Positions 32,905 through 43,499 of a DNA stretch of 64,000 nt are shown here, in pieces. Every line of letters begins with the position of its first letter. The first letter of the stretch is position 1. The stretch is from Melastoma dodecandrum (Eukaryota; Streptophyta; Magnoliopsida; Myrtales; Melastomataceae), in the NCBI GenBank assembly GCA_029817715.1, contig JARUPY010000330.1, positions 1 through 64,000 on the forward strand. Reading direction: 5' to 3'. Below the pieces are notes generated by a model, which ran no database searches, was not told where the DNA came from, and saw nothing but the letters and a program-made list of their open reading frames with translations. Position numbers and translations under genes: made by a program.

Positions 32905-35017
32905 ATGTTGGATTCCTTATTCGCCAAGGCTTTCAAGGCCTCCAAATGGTAATTCGGAAGGGGGTGGCGGATCGCTTCGAGTTTTTTTTTTTTTTGGGCT
33001 AAATTGGGATCCCGCATGCCTGGGTTTTTGTGGGTAGTGATTGAAGACGATCGATTTCCTCCGTTCTTGGTTTTTTGGGTTGCAGTAAAACCCTGTTGAA
33101 ATTGACCATACCGAGGATAAAGCTGTTGAGGAATAGGCGGGAGATTCAGATAAAGCAGATGCGCCGGGACATCGCCAAACTCCTTGAGACCGGTCAGGAA
33201 GCCACCGCTCGCATTCGGGCACGTCTTGAGTCCCTGGAGGCCGTTCTCGTTCTCGATCACGATTTCCTTTGTCTGGGGATGGTCTTGAGATGCCTGCTTT
33301 TGTGATGTTGTTTTTAGGTGGAGCATATCATACGGGAGGAGAAGATGACGGCAGCCCAGGAGATCCTGGAGCTCTTCTGCGAGCTCATTGTGGTGCGTCT
33401 TCCCATCATTGAGGCGCAAAGGTGCTTTTCCTACCACTGTTTGCCCTTCGAGCTGCTGGCTTTATGCTTGTGATGTAGTGATAATGGTGTTCTGGGTTAA
33501 CTGATAATGTATTTCCTTTAGGGACTGTCCTCTCGATCTGAAAGAAGCGATATCCAGTGTGTGCTTTGCTGCCCCGAGATGTGCAGATTTACCAGAGTTA
33601 CTTCAGGTTCAAATATCTTTTGCTTCAAAGTATGGGAAGGAATTCGTCGCAGCTGCGACCGAGCTTATGCCAGATTGTGGTGTCAGTCGCCAGGTTCTTT
33701 TTTTCTTCGTTTGCACATAGATTTTTCTGGACTCATAACTTTTGGTACCTTCCTGGTTACATTATTTAGTAACTTTTCTGTTGAAACTACAGTTAATAGA
33801 GTTACTATCAGTTCGAGCACCTTCTCCTGATGTGAAACTAAAGCTTCTGAAAGATATTGCTGAAGAGCACGAGTTGGATTGGGATCCAACTGCTTCAGAA
33901 AACGAGCTGTTTAAACCTCACGAAGATTTGCTTGTGAGCCTTTCTTGCTTCTGCAATTCACAAGGCCTGATCCATCTTTATGGAGAATTATCTAATAAAT
34001 ATAAAAAAATCGGTTTTGCAGAATGGCCCAACACAGTTTGGAAGTGGATCTAAAGTACCCCTTCCAAAGGAGAAGCACGTAGAAACTTCTTATTATGATT
34101 CAGACCATACTCTTAAGGAGCGGCCTGGCTCTGAAACATTCCTGCAGATGTTAGATTTCCCTGAGGTACCCATGGGATCGGTCCGGTCAAATTTGAATTC
34201 TCCTCAAGTTCAGGATTCTGCTCCATATTTGCCAGCTTCCATTGACTGGGATGTGAATGATGAACCGCCGCAACGTTCTCCTAGCTTGGGGCATGATAAG
34301 TCAGGAAAGGATGTGGAAAAGAACGCTGAATCAAAGGAAGTCAAACAGGAGAACATTGTGGATTACGAATATGTGAAAGGTTCTCTTGGATCTGAAGAAG
34401 GGAAGCAGTTTGTCCCATTTATTGCTCCACCACAGGATTCTCCTGGATCTTTTTCCGCGGGGTTGGGTGCATCTCACTCCCCTTTCCCGAGTACAAAAAA
34501 TGATGCGGCCACAGTGGACTTGCAGGATGTACTGACTGCTGCTCATGCTGCTGCAGAAACTGCTGAAAGAGCGGCAGCAGCTGCTCGCTCTGCAGCTAGT
34601 CTTGCTCAGATGAGAATATCTGAGCTCACCACGAAGTCTGTAGCAAGTGCCGACAGCGGTAATGACAACCCCTTCCATGCAGATTACGCTAATATTCCTG
34701 ACGGAAATGTTGAGTACGAGGAACATCAGATTCCTTCAGATGATCATGATAAAATCGTCACTCCGGCAAACACGGGCACTATTATGGAAGAACCAGACCC
34801 GTCAAGTATTTGGTCATCGGAAGTGCCTAAGTTTGACAGCGATTCTCCAGATTCGAGTTCCGATCATAACAAGGATAGACTTGGGTATCAGAGGTCTACC
34901 TCAATGGAGGATGACTCGTACTTTTCTTACCCAAACCTGTTCTCGTCACAGAATTCTTTCAAATCGACAACGGCTCAGCCTTTCTCAGGAAATGCTCGTT
35001 CCCATCACGAACCCTGA
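32905..35017 (+). CDS. IST1-like ESCRT-III-associated protein, 6 exons
   Basis: IST1 proteins regulate the AAA ATPase Vps4/SKD1 and ESCRT-III in multivesicular body sorting. Exons 32905-32948, 33086-33218, 33318-33421, 33522-33693, 33793-33933 and 34022-35017 join in frame to 529 residues. The Ist1 domain fills roughly residues 10-200: KTLLKLTIPRIKLLRNRREIQ, QMRRDIAKLLETGQEATARIR, VEHIIREEKMTAAQEILELFC, and VCFAAPRCADLPELLQVQ. The last exon codes a low-complexity acidic tail with an Ala-rich helix (LTAAHAAAETAERAAAAARS) and no known domain, as in long plant IST1-like proteins. All introns are GT-AG except 33219-33317, which begins GC. No MIT-interacting motif is obvious at the C terminus (ends RSHHEP), which may point to a truncated or divergent end. 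Confidence 0.93.
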
Positions 35018-35413
35018 GTTCCGTACATCGGCCAAACTCCAGGTCTGCTCTTGTACTATTACCTTGCTTTTTAAAGTGTTCGGCATGTAAAAAGAAGGGA
35101 TTGCACAATGTTGCGAGTGAGTCCTCCCATTAAGACAACGCTGGTATGTCGGAGTATTGATTTGTACTTATGGTATACATCATGTGAAAGTTAAAGATGC
35201 TTGGTGTTATTTGAATCACCTGTTGACGACAATATGACATGACGAAGCGTAAATACAAGGATATCGCAACAGCAGTTTCCTCCATGTTCTCCATCCTGAT
35301 GTGGGCTTAAGCTAGCAGATAATTAATCTCTCTACGTATAAACTATTTTGAGACAATTCATCTATCAATATAATCATCCCGATATCTGCAACAACTCTTT
35401 GTTGGTTGGTGCC
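35018..35413. other. Convergent 3' flanks
   Basis: The 3' flanks of the IST1-like gene (plus) and the receptor kinase gene (minus) meet here. No further gene is seen. Confidence 0.5.
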
Positions 35414-37906
35414 TCACATGCTTGATTTTGAGTCCGAACCATAGATGGAGAATCCTGCCCTCTCTGAGTTCTTTCGTCCTACCACCTCAACAGAAGATGA
35501 CGATGAAGGAGGAGGAGCTGATACTGGCAGGGTGGAGAGTGTGCTGGCAGTTCCGCTCGTGTTAATGCTGCTCCTGCCAACGATGGACCCTTCGATTGTT
35601 GCTTTGGGAGCTGGTGGTCTCCTGATCTCAGCAATCCCGTCCAACATCTGCACCACCTTCCCCATACTCGGCCGATGTGATGGCTGCTCCTGGATGCACC
35701 AAAAACTAACCTGGATTGCCCTGCTCATCTCCTCCTCGTCATAACCTTCTTCGGCAAGCCTCTTGTCCATGATGGCTTCGATATTTCCCTTCTCTAACTC
35801 CTCATATGCCCAGAGAGAAAATTTCAGGTGGTTTGTCTGTGCAGAGACTTCAAAGTTCCTCTTACCGCTAATAATTTCCAACAATACCATCCCATAGCTG
35901 TAAACGTCTGACTTGGATGTTACTGGTAAGTTCGCCAGCCATTCCGGAGCCAAATATCCCCTTGTGCCTCTGACGCTCGTCAAAGTACGGTACCTGTGAT
36001 CCTTTTGGTTTATGAGCTTTGCAAGACCAAAATCCGACACCTTGGCATTGTTGTTCTCGTCCAAAAGAATGTTTTCTGGCTTTATGTCACAGTGAACGAT
36101 GCAATCCCGGCATTCCTCGTGAAGATAAGTTATTCCCCTCGCAGTCCCTAGGGCAATGTTGAACCGTTGCTCCCAGTTCAGGAATTTTCCTGGCAATTCT
36201 TCATCAGGGAAAAGAAAGTTGTCCAGAGAACCATTTTTCATGAACTCGTATACTAAAAGCCGGTGCTTTCCTTCTGAGCAAAACCCGATCAACCGAACAA
36301 GGTTCAAATGATGGGTGCTGCTTATAGTTGCTACCTCCATCCGGAATTGCTTCTCTCCCTGTTCAATGCCCTCAAGTTGCTTTACAGCCACAATTTGCCT
36401 GTTAGCAAGAATCCCTCTGTAAACAGTGCCAAATCCTCCTTCCCCAAGCTTCTCCTTGAACCCCTTTGTTGCTCGCTGAAGATCTTTGTAAGTAAACTGG
36501 ACAGGAGCCCCTGAGGCATACTCGAGGAGCGCATACTGATTCGCCAATCCTCCGAACGTTGTACTGTTCCTTAAGCACCAGCACCACAACCCACTCTCCA
36601 CAAGGATCAGACCCAAAAGAGAACCCAAGACAACAAGAACAACTATCCACGCACGCAAGCCCCGATTCTTGCCATTGAGGGTATCCTGGAGGGGCGGCGG
36701 ATTTGGGACAACTGGACCACAGACTTTGATGTAAGACGTGCTGGGCAACGTGGGACTCTCATATCCACTGACAAAATTTGAGGTTTTCAGATAGCATAGC
36801 CCGGTACCATCAGACAGAGAAGAGGAAGCCACGCAGGAACCACCAACAAGACAATTCAACCTACAACCGGACATCCCAGCAAAGAAGACCTGTGAGGACA
36901 GCTCAGGTGTGTAAGTCAGGAAAAGGGCATGATCCAATATCAACATCGTGGTGCTACCAGGACAACTCGCGATGTCCACCTTCCTCTTGCAACCCGTCCT
37001 ACTATTGCTGGGGTCGACAGGCTCGAAATTCTGGCTGGGGCAACCGCAAACAGGGCCCGAGTCATTATAGCTACAGATACCGTAATTCCCACAGTATCCG
37101 AAAACCCTACACTGCTCTAGAACAGCCTCCCATTGCGATGTCTCAACACCACTACCCAATGCGGAGCTATACATCCTCAAATTGCCGTCATCATCAAGCC
37201 TTAAGAACCTCAACACATTACTCCCCTCGGCGTAATCATTGCTATATGCGAAGATATTGTTAGGCTGGGAAATATAAATAACACCAATGGATTGCAAACC
37301 AAGGATTGGGCTGCTCAAATTACCAAATGAAGAATTCAACCCCTGATTCCAGTACACGATGCTGTTGTTCCAAGTAAGAGTCAAATTCCCGGAGCTAAGC
37401 ATCGTGAAGGAGTAACTCCCACGGCGAAGGATCTGGCCGACGCTGAGGTTCTGAGAGGGGACAACGGTATCGATAGGATGATTGAAGGAGGACCAGATGG
37501 CGTCACCGGAGCCGTTGCTGAGGATCAAGTTCCCGGTATCATCCAGCAAGGCGGAGGAGATGCCCTTGCCGGAAGTACCAGTCTCCCAGACCGTGGCCCC
37601 GGATGAGTCAACGAGGAGTAAGTTGCCATCGGAGAGGAGCTGGAGGGAGCCGGAGGAGTCGACGGAGGCCTCAGGGGACCAGATGACGGGGATGCCGCCG
37701 TTGTAGTAGATGGAAGGGACGAAGGAGGTGGAATTGACCCGGACGAAGGAGAGGAGGAAGGTGGAGTTCGGGGACGACCACGTTTGGCTGACGTTCGAGG
37801 CAGGGAGAGTGGAACCGAGGGTGATAACGCCGGCGGCGTATCGACAGCAGGCCACGGAAAGGGAGATCGCTGCGAGAAGTAAGGACCAAGTCGGGGAAGG
37901 CGCCAT
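35414..37906 (-). CDS. G-type lectin S-receptor-like Ser/Thr protein kinase, intact and intronless
   Basis: A single exon of 830 codons encodes a plasma-membrane receptor kinase most like Arabidopsis At1g34300. Layout: signal peptide about 1-25; bulb-type mannose-binding lectin domain about 26-150; a Cys-rich EGF-like segment from Cys266; a PAN-like domain about 315-397; membrane span about 419-441; kinase about 485-755 with P-loop GEGGFGTVYRG, Lys509 in VAVKQ, catalytic HCD at 605-607, DFG at 625-627 and APEWL. The Cys before the catalytic Asp makes it a non-RD kinase, a class common among receptors linked to immune signalling. Many Asn-X-Ser/Thr sites mark the ectodomain as secreted. The tail after 760 is Ser/Pro-rich. 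The start at 37906 gives a good signal peptide. Ligand and function are unknown. Confidence 0.95.
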   Translation of the reverse strand: MAPSPTWSLLLAAISLSVACCRYAAGVITLGSTLPASNVSQTWSSPNSTFLLSFVRVNSTSFVPSIYYNGGIPVIWSPEASVDSSGSLQLLSDGNLLLVDSSGATVWETGTSGKGISSALLDDTGNLILSNGSGDAIWSSFNHPIDTVVPSQNLSVGQILRRGSYSFTMLSSGNLTLTWNNSIVYWNQGLNSSFGNLSSPILGLQSIGVIYISQPNNIFAYSNDYAEGSNVLRFLRLDDDGNLRMYSSALGSGVETSQWEAVLEQCRVFGYCGNYGICSYNDSGPVCGCPSQNFEPVDPSNSRTGCKRKVDIASCPGSTTMLILDHALFLTYTPELSSQVFFAGMSGCRLNCLVGGSCVASSSLSDGTGLCYLKTSNFVSGYESPTLPSTSYIKVCGPVVPNPPPLQDTLNGKNRGLRAWIVVLVVLGSLLGLILVESGLWCWCLRNSTTFGGLANQYALLEYASGAPVQFTYKDLQRATKGFKEKLGEGGFGTVYRGILANRQIVAVKQLEGIEQGEKQFRMEVATISSTHHLNLVRLIGFCSEGKHRLLVYEFMKNGSLDNFLFPDEELPGKFLNWEQRFNIALGTARGITYLHEECRDCIVHCDIKPENILLDENNNAKVSDFGLAKLINQKDHRYRTLTSVRGTRGYLAPEWLANLPVTSKSDVYSYGMVLLEIISGKRNFEVSAQTNHLKFSLWAYEELEKGNIEAIMDKRLAEEGYDEEEMSRAIQVSFWCIQEQPSHRPSMGKVVQMLDGIAEIRRPPAPKATIEGSIVGRSSINTSGTASTLSTLPVSAPPPSSSSSVEVVGRKNSERAGFSIYGSDSKSSM

Positions 37907-38119
37907 CGGTCAGGTGTGGGACGTGGATAGTCTCCCACCGCCGGTGGTGGTTGGAGGAGATGGTGGAGAATTCATTTGTGTGGCGAAGGTTCATGGTCGA
38001 TAACCGCGTTTTCTTTCTCTTTTTTCTCTTTCCGGCAGGTTTAGTCAAGTCAACGATCGACCGCCGGTCCTCCCTCGTAGCCACAGCCGGTCAAATAGTC
38101 AAGGGGGGAAGGATGAACA
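37907..38119 (-). promoter_or_regulatory. Upstream region of the receptor kinase gene
   Basis: The only sequence between the kinase ATG and the MITE insertion. No TATA box is obvious. The MITE lies just 214 bp upstream of the ATG. Confidence 0.35.
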
Positions 38120-38720
38120 AAATAATAAGGCAAAATATCAATACATGGCCTCAAGGAGCCAACTTTCTATTTTGTCATTAACTTAGTTTGTTATATAATT
38201 TTGTCCCCAACTTTTGTTTTTATTTTGATTTTGGCCAATCTTGAATTTTATCGTGCGTAAGCCAAACAGACCTTAATAGACAATTTTCATTTATCGACTA
38301 AAAAGGAAAAAAAAATTCAAAAAATAGGAAATAATATTGAAACCTTTCATTTGTATTTTTTTATAAAATTTTGATGGACAAATCAAGTGAATTGGAAGCA
38401 GAAGTTAACAATAGTTGCTGATGTTATCAAAAAATATGAAAAATCGCTGAAGGTCGGATGATGTTCTATTAGGGGGAGACTACTACGGATAAAGTAGATT
38501 ATGTGACGAACAAATGAGAGGTCGAAACTCAACTATTATAAGACACGGGTCATACTATATTAAGGCCTTGTTTGGCTTTCGCTAAAAGAAATTCATGATT
38601 GGCCAAAATAAAAATAAAAATAAAAGTTGGGGACAAAATTATATAACAAACTAAGTTAATGACAAAACAGAAAGTTGACTCAAAGTTGAGGCTATAAACG
38701 TATATTTTGCCAAATAATAA
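38120..38720. repeat. 9-bp target-site duplications flanking the MITE
   Basis: AAATAATAA occurs at 38120-38128 and again at 38712-38720, immediately outside the inverted repeats, with a 9 of 9 match. Nine bases is the duplication length of Mutator-type elements. Confidence 0.75.
38129..38711. mobile_element. 583-bp MITE with long terminal inverted repeats (Mutator-like)
   Basis: The left arm (38129 to about 38273) and the right arm (about 38567 to 38711) are inverted copies of about 145 bp, beginning GGCAAAATAT and including the shared stretches TTAACTTAGTTTGTTATATA and TTGGCCAATC. The middle has no coding sequence. With the 9-bp duplication this fits a nonautonomous Mutator-like element. 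It sits between the receptor kinase promoter and the ATP synthase gene. Confidence 0.82.
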
Positions 38721-39115
38721 TTACTTTTACTCTTTCTTTCTTTTTTTTTAAAGTGGACACACAAAATTAAGTAAACTTTAATTTCATTGAATTTTATTGT
38801 TTAAGAAGAGAATAATTTTGGTTAGTAAGGTGTTTGGGAGCATTCAGTCTTCACAGTGTTTTTGCTCCGGCTGAAAGCCAATTCCACATTTTACAGAAGA
38901 CCAATCAACTCAACCTACGCCACTTTTGAACCGATGCGTTTATATATATATGGCAAGAAGCGAGCCAAAGTTCACATTGTCGACTCAGGATCAAACGAAT
39001 CTTTCACGATTCCGGCGGAGATTAATAAGCATAAAAAAAAACAACAGAAAAGAAACTGGAGGAGGAGGAGGAGGAGGAGGAGGAGGGGGAGGGGGGGGGG
39101 ATTGGATTCGGGATT
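38721..39115. other. 3' flank of the ATP synthase delta gene
   Basis: AT-rich sequence without a gene. It ends in a purine-rich GGA microsatellite. Confidence 0.45.
39058..39100. repeat. GGA microsatellite
   Basis: About ten GGA units followed by a G run, just downstream of the stop of the minus-strand ATP synthase gene. Confidence 0.85.
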
Positions 39116-39811
39116 TTAGACGGCCAATTTGATGTCGCCTATGTCGAGATGCGTCGCCAGATCCTGGAGCTGCTTCCTCACGCTCAAGTCGATCAGCTTC
39201 GAGCCTGAGTTCCCGTACCGCACAGTGAACCCCGCGATCAGGCTCGGATCAATCACCGTCTTGATCCTCACGTTCTTGGCCCCGGTCAGCTTCTGGACCT
39301 GCTTGGTGATCTGCGCCAGGTGCTGGGACTCGAGCTGCACCACGGAGCTGACGACTGCGAGCTCCGTGTCCGTTATCGTGTTGTAGACAGTCTCGAAGTC
39401 CTTGACTATATCCTTGATGAGGTCGATCCTGTTGGCGTCGACCAGGACGTTGATGAAATTAGCGGTGGTTGGCTGGAGGGAGTAGGAGGAGCTGATGTCG
39501 TCGACGAGGCTGCGCTTCTTCTCGAGGTCGATGGTCGGGTTGGTGAAGAAGGCCAGGACGTCCGGGGCAGAGAAGAGCTGGTCGAGCTTCTCGACGTCGG
39601 CGCTGGTTGGCTCCAGGGTGTTGTTGGACTTGGCGAGGTCGGCCAGGGCGACCGCGTAGCTGGAGGAGGCGGTGGCGGACATCATGCGGAGGCCGCCGCG
39701 GGGGCGGGAGGCGGCCAGGGGGTTGGGGACGGAGGCGGAGAAGGAGAGGTTGGCGGGGCGGGGGCGGGGACGGAGGGGGATGGAGACGGGGATTGGGCGG
39801 AGGGATGCCAT
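39116..39811 (-). CDS. ATPD: Chloroplast ATP synthase delta subunit
   Basis: Single exon of 231 codons. The delta subunit (OSCP homologue) joins the CF1 head to the CF0 peripheral stalk of the thylakoid ATP synthase. The first 45 or so residues are rich in Pro, Arg and Ser and fit a plastid transit peptide (ending near RMMSATASSSYAVALADLA). The mature part has the family's helical N-terminal domain (NNTLEPTSADVEKLDQLF, FFTNPTI, KRSLVDDI) and the C-terminal OSCP signature IKTVIDPSLIAGFTVRYGN...GSKLIDLSVRKQLQDLA. Length matches plant AtpD. The ATG at 39811 is the first in frame and gives the transit peptide. The gene is intact; expression in green tissue is expected from the family, not shown here. 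Confidence 0.96.
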   Translation of the reverse strand: MASLRPIPVSIPLRPRPRPANLSFSASVPNPLAASRPRGGLRMMSATASSSYAVALADLAKSNNTLEPTSADVEKLDQLFSAPDVLAFFTNPTIDLEKKRSLVDDISSSYSLQPTTANFINVLVDANRIDLIKDIVKDFETVYNTITDTELAVVSSVVQLESQHLAQITKQVQKLTGAKNVRIKTVIDPSLIAGFTVRYGNSGSKLIDLSVRKQLQDLATHLDIGDIKLAV

Positions 39812-40857
39812 CGGTGGTAGTGGTGGTGGTGGTGGAATGGAATGGAATGTTTGGGGATGGGTTTGGACGTGGGATGTTGGTTTGCGTTTGTGTGGATGGC
39901 TGGCTGTTGGTGGGTTTGGGTTCTATCTATTTCAGATTACCCGGGCCCCACTCAAATTTGATTTTTTTTTGTTACATTTCTCTAATTTGATTTGAATAAC
40001 TAAAATTGAAATTATAACTTATAAAATTTAAGGTTCTGGTGTTTGTTTTTCTTGTCCTCCAAATTATATACGTGCAAGTTTTTAATTTTTCTGTAAAACG
40101 ATTAAAGTTAGTTAATAATAACATTTGAATACATGGCCCAATGGAATTATTATTAAAATACAGCTATTAGAAAGCTTTTAAATTAGTAAAACTAAGTTAA
40201 TAAAATTTTCAAGTTTAAAAGTTAATAAGTGAATCTAATATAACATAAAACTTTTGGGCGAGAAGTGTTGTGAAGTCGCCTAAAATTAACAGTCCTAAAG
40301 CTCAAAAACTATTAAATTAAAAGTGTTTTCGAGTTTAGTTGTACCGATGACAAGAAATAATCCACATAATAATTGACAGCAACGAGAAATCCAAGAGGCG
40401 CGTTGGTGGTCGTGTATCCCAGGTATGATCGGTCGGGAGTTGGCAATCCTAAATAGATGCAATAAACCTAAAATTAGCAGCAAATCCCCACGATTTTAAA
40501 AAACTAATCCTCAATTAAGTAAAATTAGAGATAGCCCATAGAATTCTCCCCCGATACATGCTCATTTCCAACGAGATGGTTGTGGTTGTGGTTGTGGACG
40601 AGGAGCCTGACAAATATAAAAAGCTCAGGGGCAATCCTCCAGGGAAAGGAAGAAGGTGAGGACACAACAAAATCATATAGGAAATTGAGAGAGGGAGGAG
40701 GAAGGAAACGAAGGAAGGGGGTAGCCGGACTCACGACTACACCAACAGCGTCGAGCGAGTGGGTTCGGTTACATTCTTCGATTTCCACCAAGGCTGCTGC
40801 CTTTTGTTCCGGCTCTCTCACTGGGATTCATCCCTACGGAACTGGATAACTGTTTAG
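39812..40857. promoter_or_regulatory. Divergent upstream region of ATPD and SUT gene 1
   Basis: About 1 kb separates the two divergent start codons. AT-rich for most of its length, with a purine-rich stretch at 40640-40720 that may be in the SUT leader. A TATA-like AAATATAAAAAG lies at 40612-40623, about 240 bp before the SUT ATG. Confidence 0.5.
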
Positions 40858-42503
40858 ATGGAAGGCGGAAATGTTGAAATCCAACCCATATGGAAGATTG
40901 TCGTGGTGTCCTCCATTGCTGCCGGCATCCAGTTCGGCTGGGCCCTCCAGCTCTCCTTGCTGACTCCCTATGTCCAGACACTCGGTGTCCCCCACATGTG
41001 GGCCTCCTTCATCTGGCTCTGCGGTCCCCTCTCTGGCTTCCTCGTCCAGCCTATCGTTGGTTACTTCAGTGACCACTCCACCTGCAAGCTCGGCCGGCGT
41101 CGCCCCTTCATCCTTGCCGGTGCGGTCTGCGTTGCAATCGCCGTCGTCCTCATCGGCTTCGCCAAGGATATCGGATACAGGGCTGGCGATGATATCAACA
41201 AGACCACCAAGCCCCGTGCGGTCGCCATCTTTGTGGTCGGGTTCTGGGTGCTTGACGTGGCCAACAACATGCTCCAGGGACCCTGCAGGGCTTTCCTGGC
41301 CGATATGTCCGGGAACGACCACAGTCGCATGAGGATCGCCAACAACTGCTTCTCTTTCTTCATGGCTGTCGGCAATGTCCTCGGTTATGCTTCCGGGTCC
41401 ATCCCTAAGCTCTACAAGATGTTGCCCTTCACCATCACTGTCGTCTGCGACGACACCTGCGCCAATCTCAAGTCGTTGTTCCTGATTGACGTCGTCCTGT
41501 TGATCGTGATCGTGGGTTTCGCCACCTTCATCGTGAAGGAGATCCCATTGCCCTCAGAGAAGGAGACAGGAGTCGCTGACACCTCTACGGCAATAGGAGA
41601 TGCATCATCCATCTTCAAGAGTCTGTCCAAGGACATGTGGATCCTTTATGCCGTGACCGCCGTCAACTGGATCGGGTGGTTCCCCTGGCTCCTCTATGAC
41701 ACCGACTGGATGGGTCATGAAGTGTACGGCGGCCAGGCCCAGGGATCCGACCTAGAGAAGACCATGTATGACACCGGTGTGCGTGCTGGATCCCTCGGCC
41801 TCATGCTCAATGCCATTGTTTTGGCATTCGCTTCTCTGCTAGTGGAGCCCATGTCGAAGATTGTTGGAGGGGTGAAGAGGTGGTGGTGTGTTGTCAACTT
41901 CATCCTCGGCATAGGCCTTGTCCTCACAATCCCCGTCACCAGGGCTGCAGAAGCTTACAGGGCAGTGAACGGCCTCATTTTGCCCTCGTCGAATATCAAG
42001 ACGGCTGCCCTCGGCGTCTTCTCCCTTCTTGGCATTCCACTCGCGGTACGTTTTCGACGGAGCTAGATGAATATGTTTCGTTTCATTGCACATCTTCCTC
42101 TCTGAACTGATTAGCCCTACTTGAATGAAATAACAGGTGAACTTCAGTGTGCCTTTTGCATTGGCTTCGATTTACTCGAACACACTTGGAGGAGGTCAGG
42201 GTCTGTCCTTGGGTCTTCTTAACCTGGCTATCGTCATCCCTCAGGTAAATACTCTCTCCATTCTCATAAACGCCAGAGACTTCCTTCCCGATACAGAACT
42301 ATAACCGATAATCTTGACCTCTGTCCCAGATCATCGTATCGCTGTCCAGTGGGTTCGTCGACAATTTATTCGGAGGCGGTAACCTGCCGGCCTTCGTGAT
42401 GGGTGCGATCGCCTCCTTCATCAGTGCCCTCATGGCACTGTTCATCCTCCCCGACACACCGTCCACAGAATCCCTCGTCCTAGCCCCGGCCGGCGGACAC
42501 TGA
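40858..42503 (+). CDS. Sucrose/H+ symporter (SUT/SUC), gene 1, 3 exons
   Basis: It moves sucrose with protons across the plasma membrane for phloem loading or sink uptake (GPH family of the major facilitator superfamily). Exons 40858-42045, 42137-42244 and 42330-42503 join in frame to 489 residues with 12 predicted membrane spans. Hallmarks: [22 protein letters not shown] in span 1, [17 protein letters not shown] in span 2, the loop motif [26 protein letters not shown] in span 5, [19 protein letters not shown] near span 7, and [12 protein letters not shown] in exon 2. The short central loop and few introns fit the eudicot type I group. It is the leftmost of five SUT loci. Introns are GT-AG. 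Confidence 0.95.
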
Positions 42504-43499
42504 TGACCACCTTTGATGCCCGTCCCTGTATGCATATGCCTTCCCGCCGCCCCACGCTCTCCATCCTGCTTGTGTCCTCCTTCTATAATAATGTTTTGTA
42601 TATTGATAAGAAGTGGGTATTCTGAGCTTCGAGGTATTTGTCGAAGATCGAATATTCCTTATCTTTGATATCATTGTAATGTAATCATTCATATTATTTT
42701 TTTTCCATTTGAATACAATAAACCGGCAAGTCTAAAAGAATGATCAGGCGATTATTTCTTCACCGAAAGACGGTTCATAATTTAATATGGCAGAGTTTTA
42801 CAGATTAAAAAGGATTTTACATCATCATACAAGTGCAACGAAGACTTGTAGCCACTATCCTGTGGCATCTCTCACTCCACTGATTATCGGCAATGTCTTT
42901 CTTACTGGTAAACTAGAGGAAGAGGTATACATACATGGAGATACTGGAGGCCTGTGATTTGGACGAGAAGGAGAGATGTCCGAGACCAAGGTCTACAGAT
43001 TGAGAATGTCATCGTATTGTTCAAAACATGCATCTTGATATTAGAATTCGAAGTTCGTGTCTCTTGCTTGCCTGCCTTCAACAGTTACAGTTGTAAACGA
43101 TCAAGAGTGGAGTATTATTCCTTATTCACCAGGGGAGTAGGAGAGAATTTTGTGGCATTGCTTTGTGATTGAAAGTTGCAGTCAAGATGAGATTCAGAAA
43201 TTAGAGGATTATAGAGGAAGTGCTTTTGAGTTGGGAATTTGAAATATTTCTTAGTAACTCAGAGATAGCAAGGAGCAAAGCTGGAACTATGTTTGGGATG
43301 CTTGGATCTATGCAAGTAGAAATTCCAATTTCTCCTAATCACAAGTTGCATTGGGAGATGATGATGATGCAGATCTGCAGAATCCTACTGCTTATAGTTA
43401 GTTACTCAGTGGAGAAACTTATGTACTTAAACTTTGACAAACAATGCTTGCAGGTCCCTACTCTGGAGTTGCAGGAGTAAGTCGAAGCTACAAGACAAT
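42504..43499. other. Intergenic between SUT gene 1 and SUT pseudogene A
   Basis: Holds the 3' untranslated region of SUT gene 1 and AT-rich DNA. The N-terminal part of the downstream pseudogene is not found here. Confidence 0.45.

Noticed and set aside
36778..37263. Plus-strand open frame of 161 codons
   Set aside because: It is antisense to the intact receptor kinase and has no domain.
39320..39820. Plus-strand open frames of up to 166 codons
   Set aside because: They are shadows of the ATP synthase delta gene on the other strand, which has clear family motifs.
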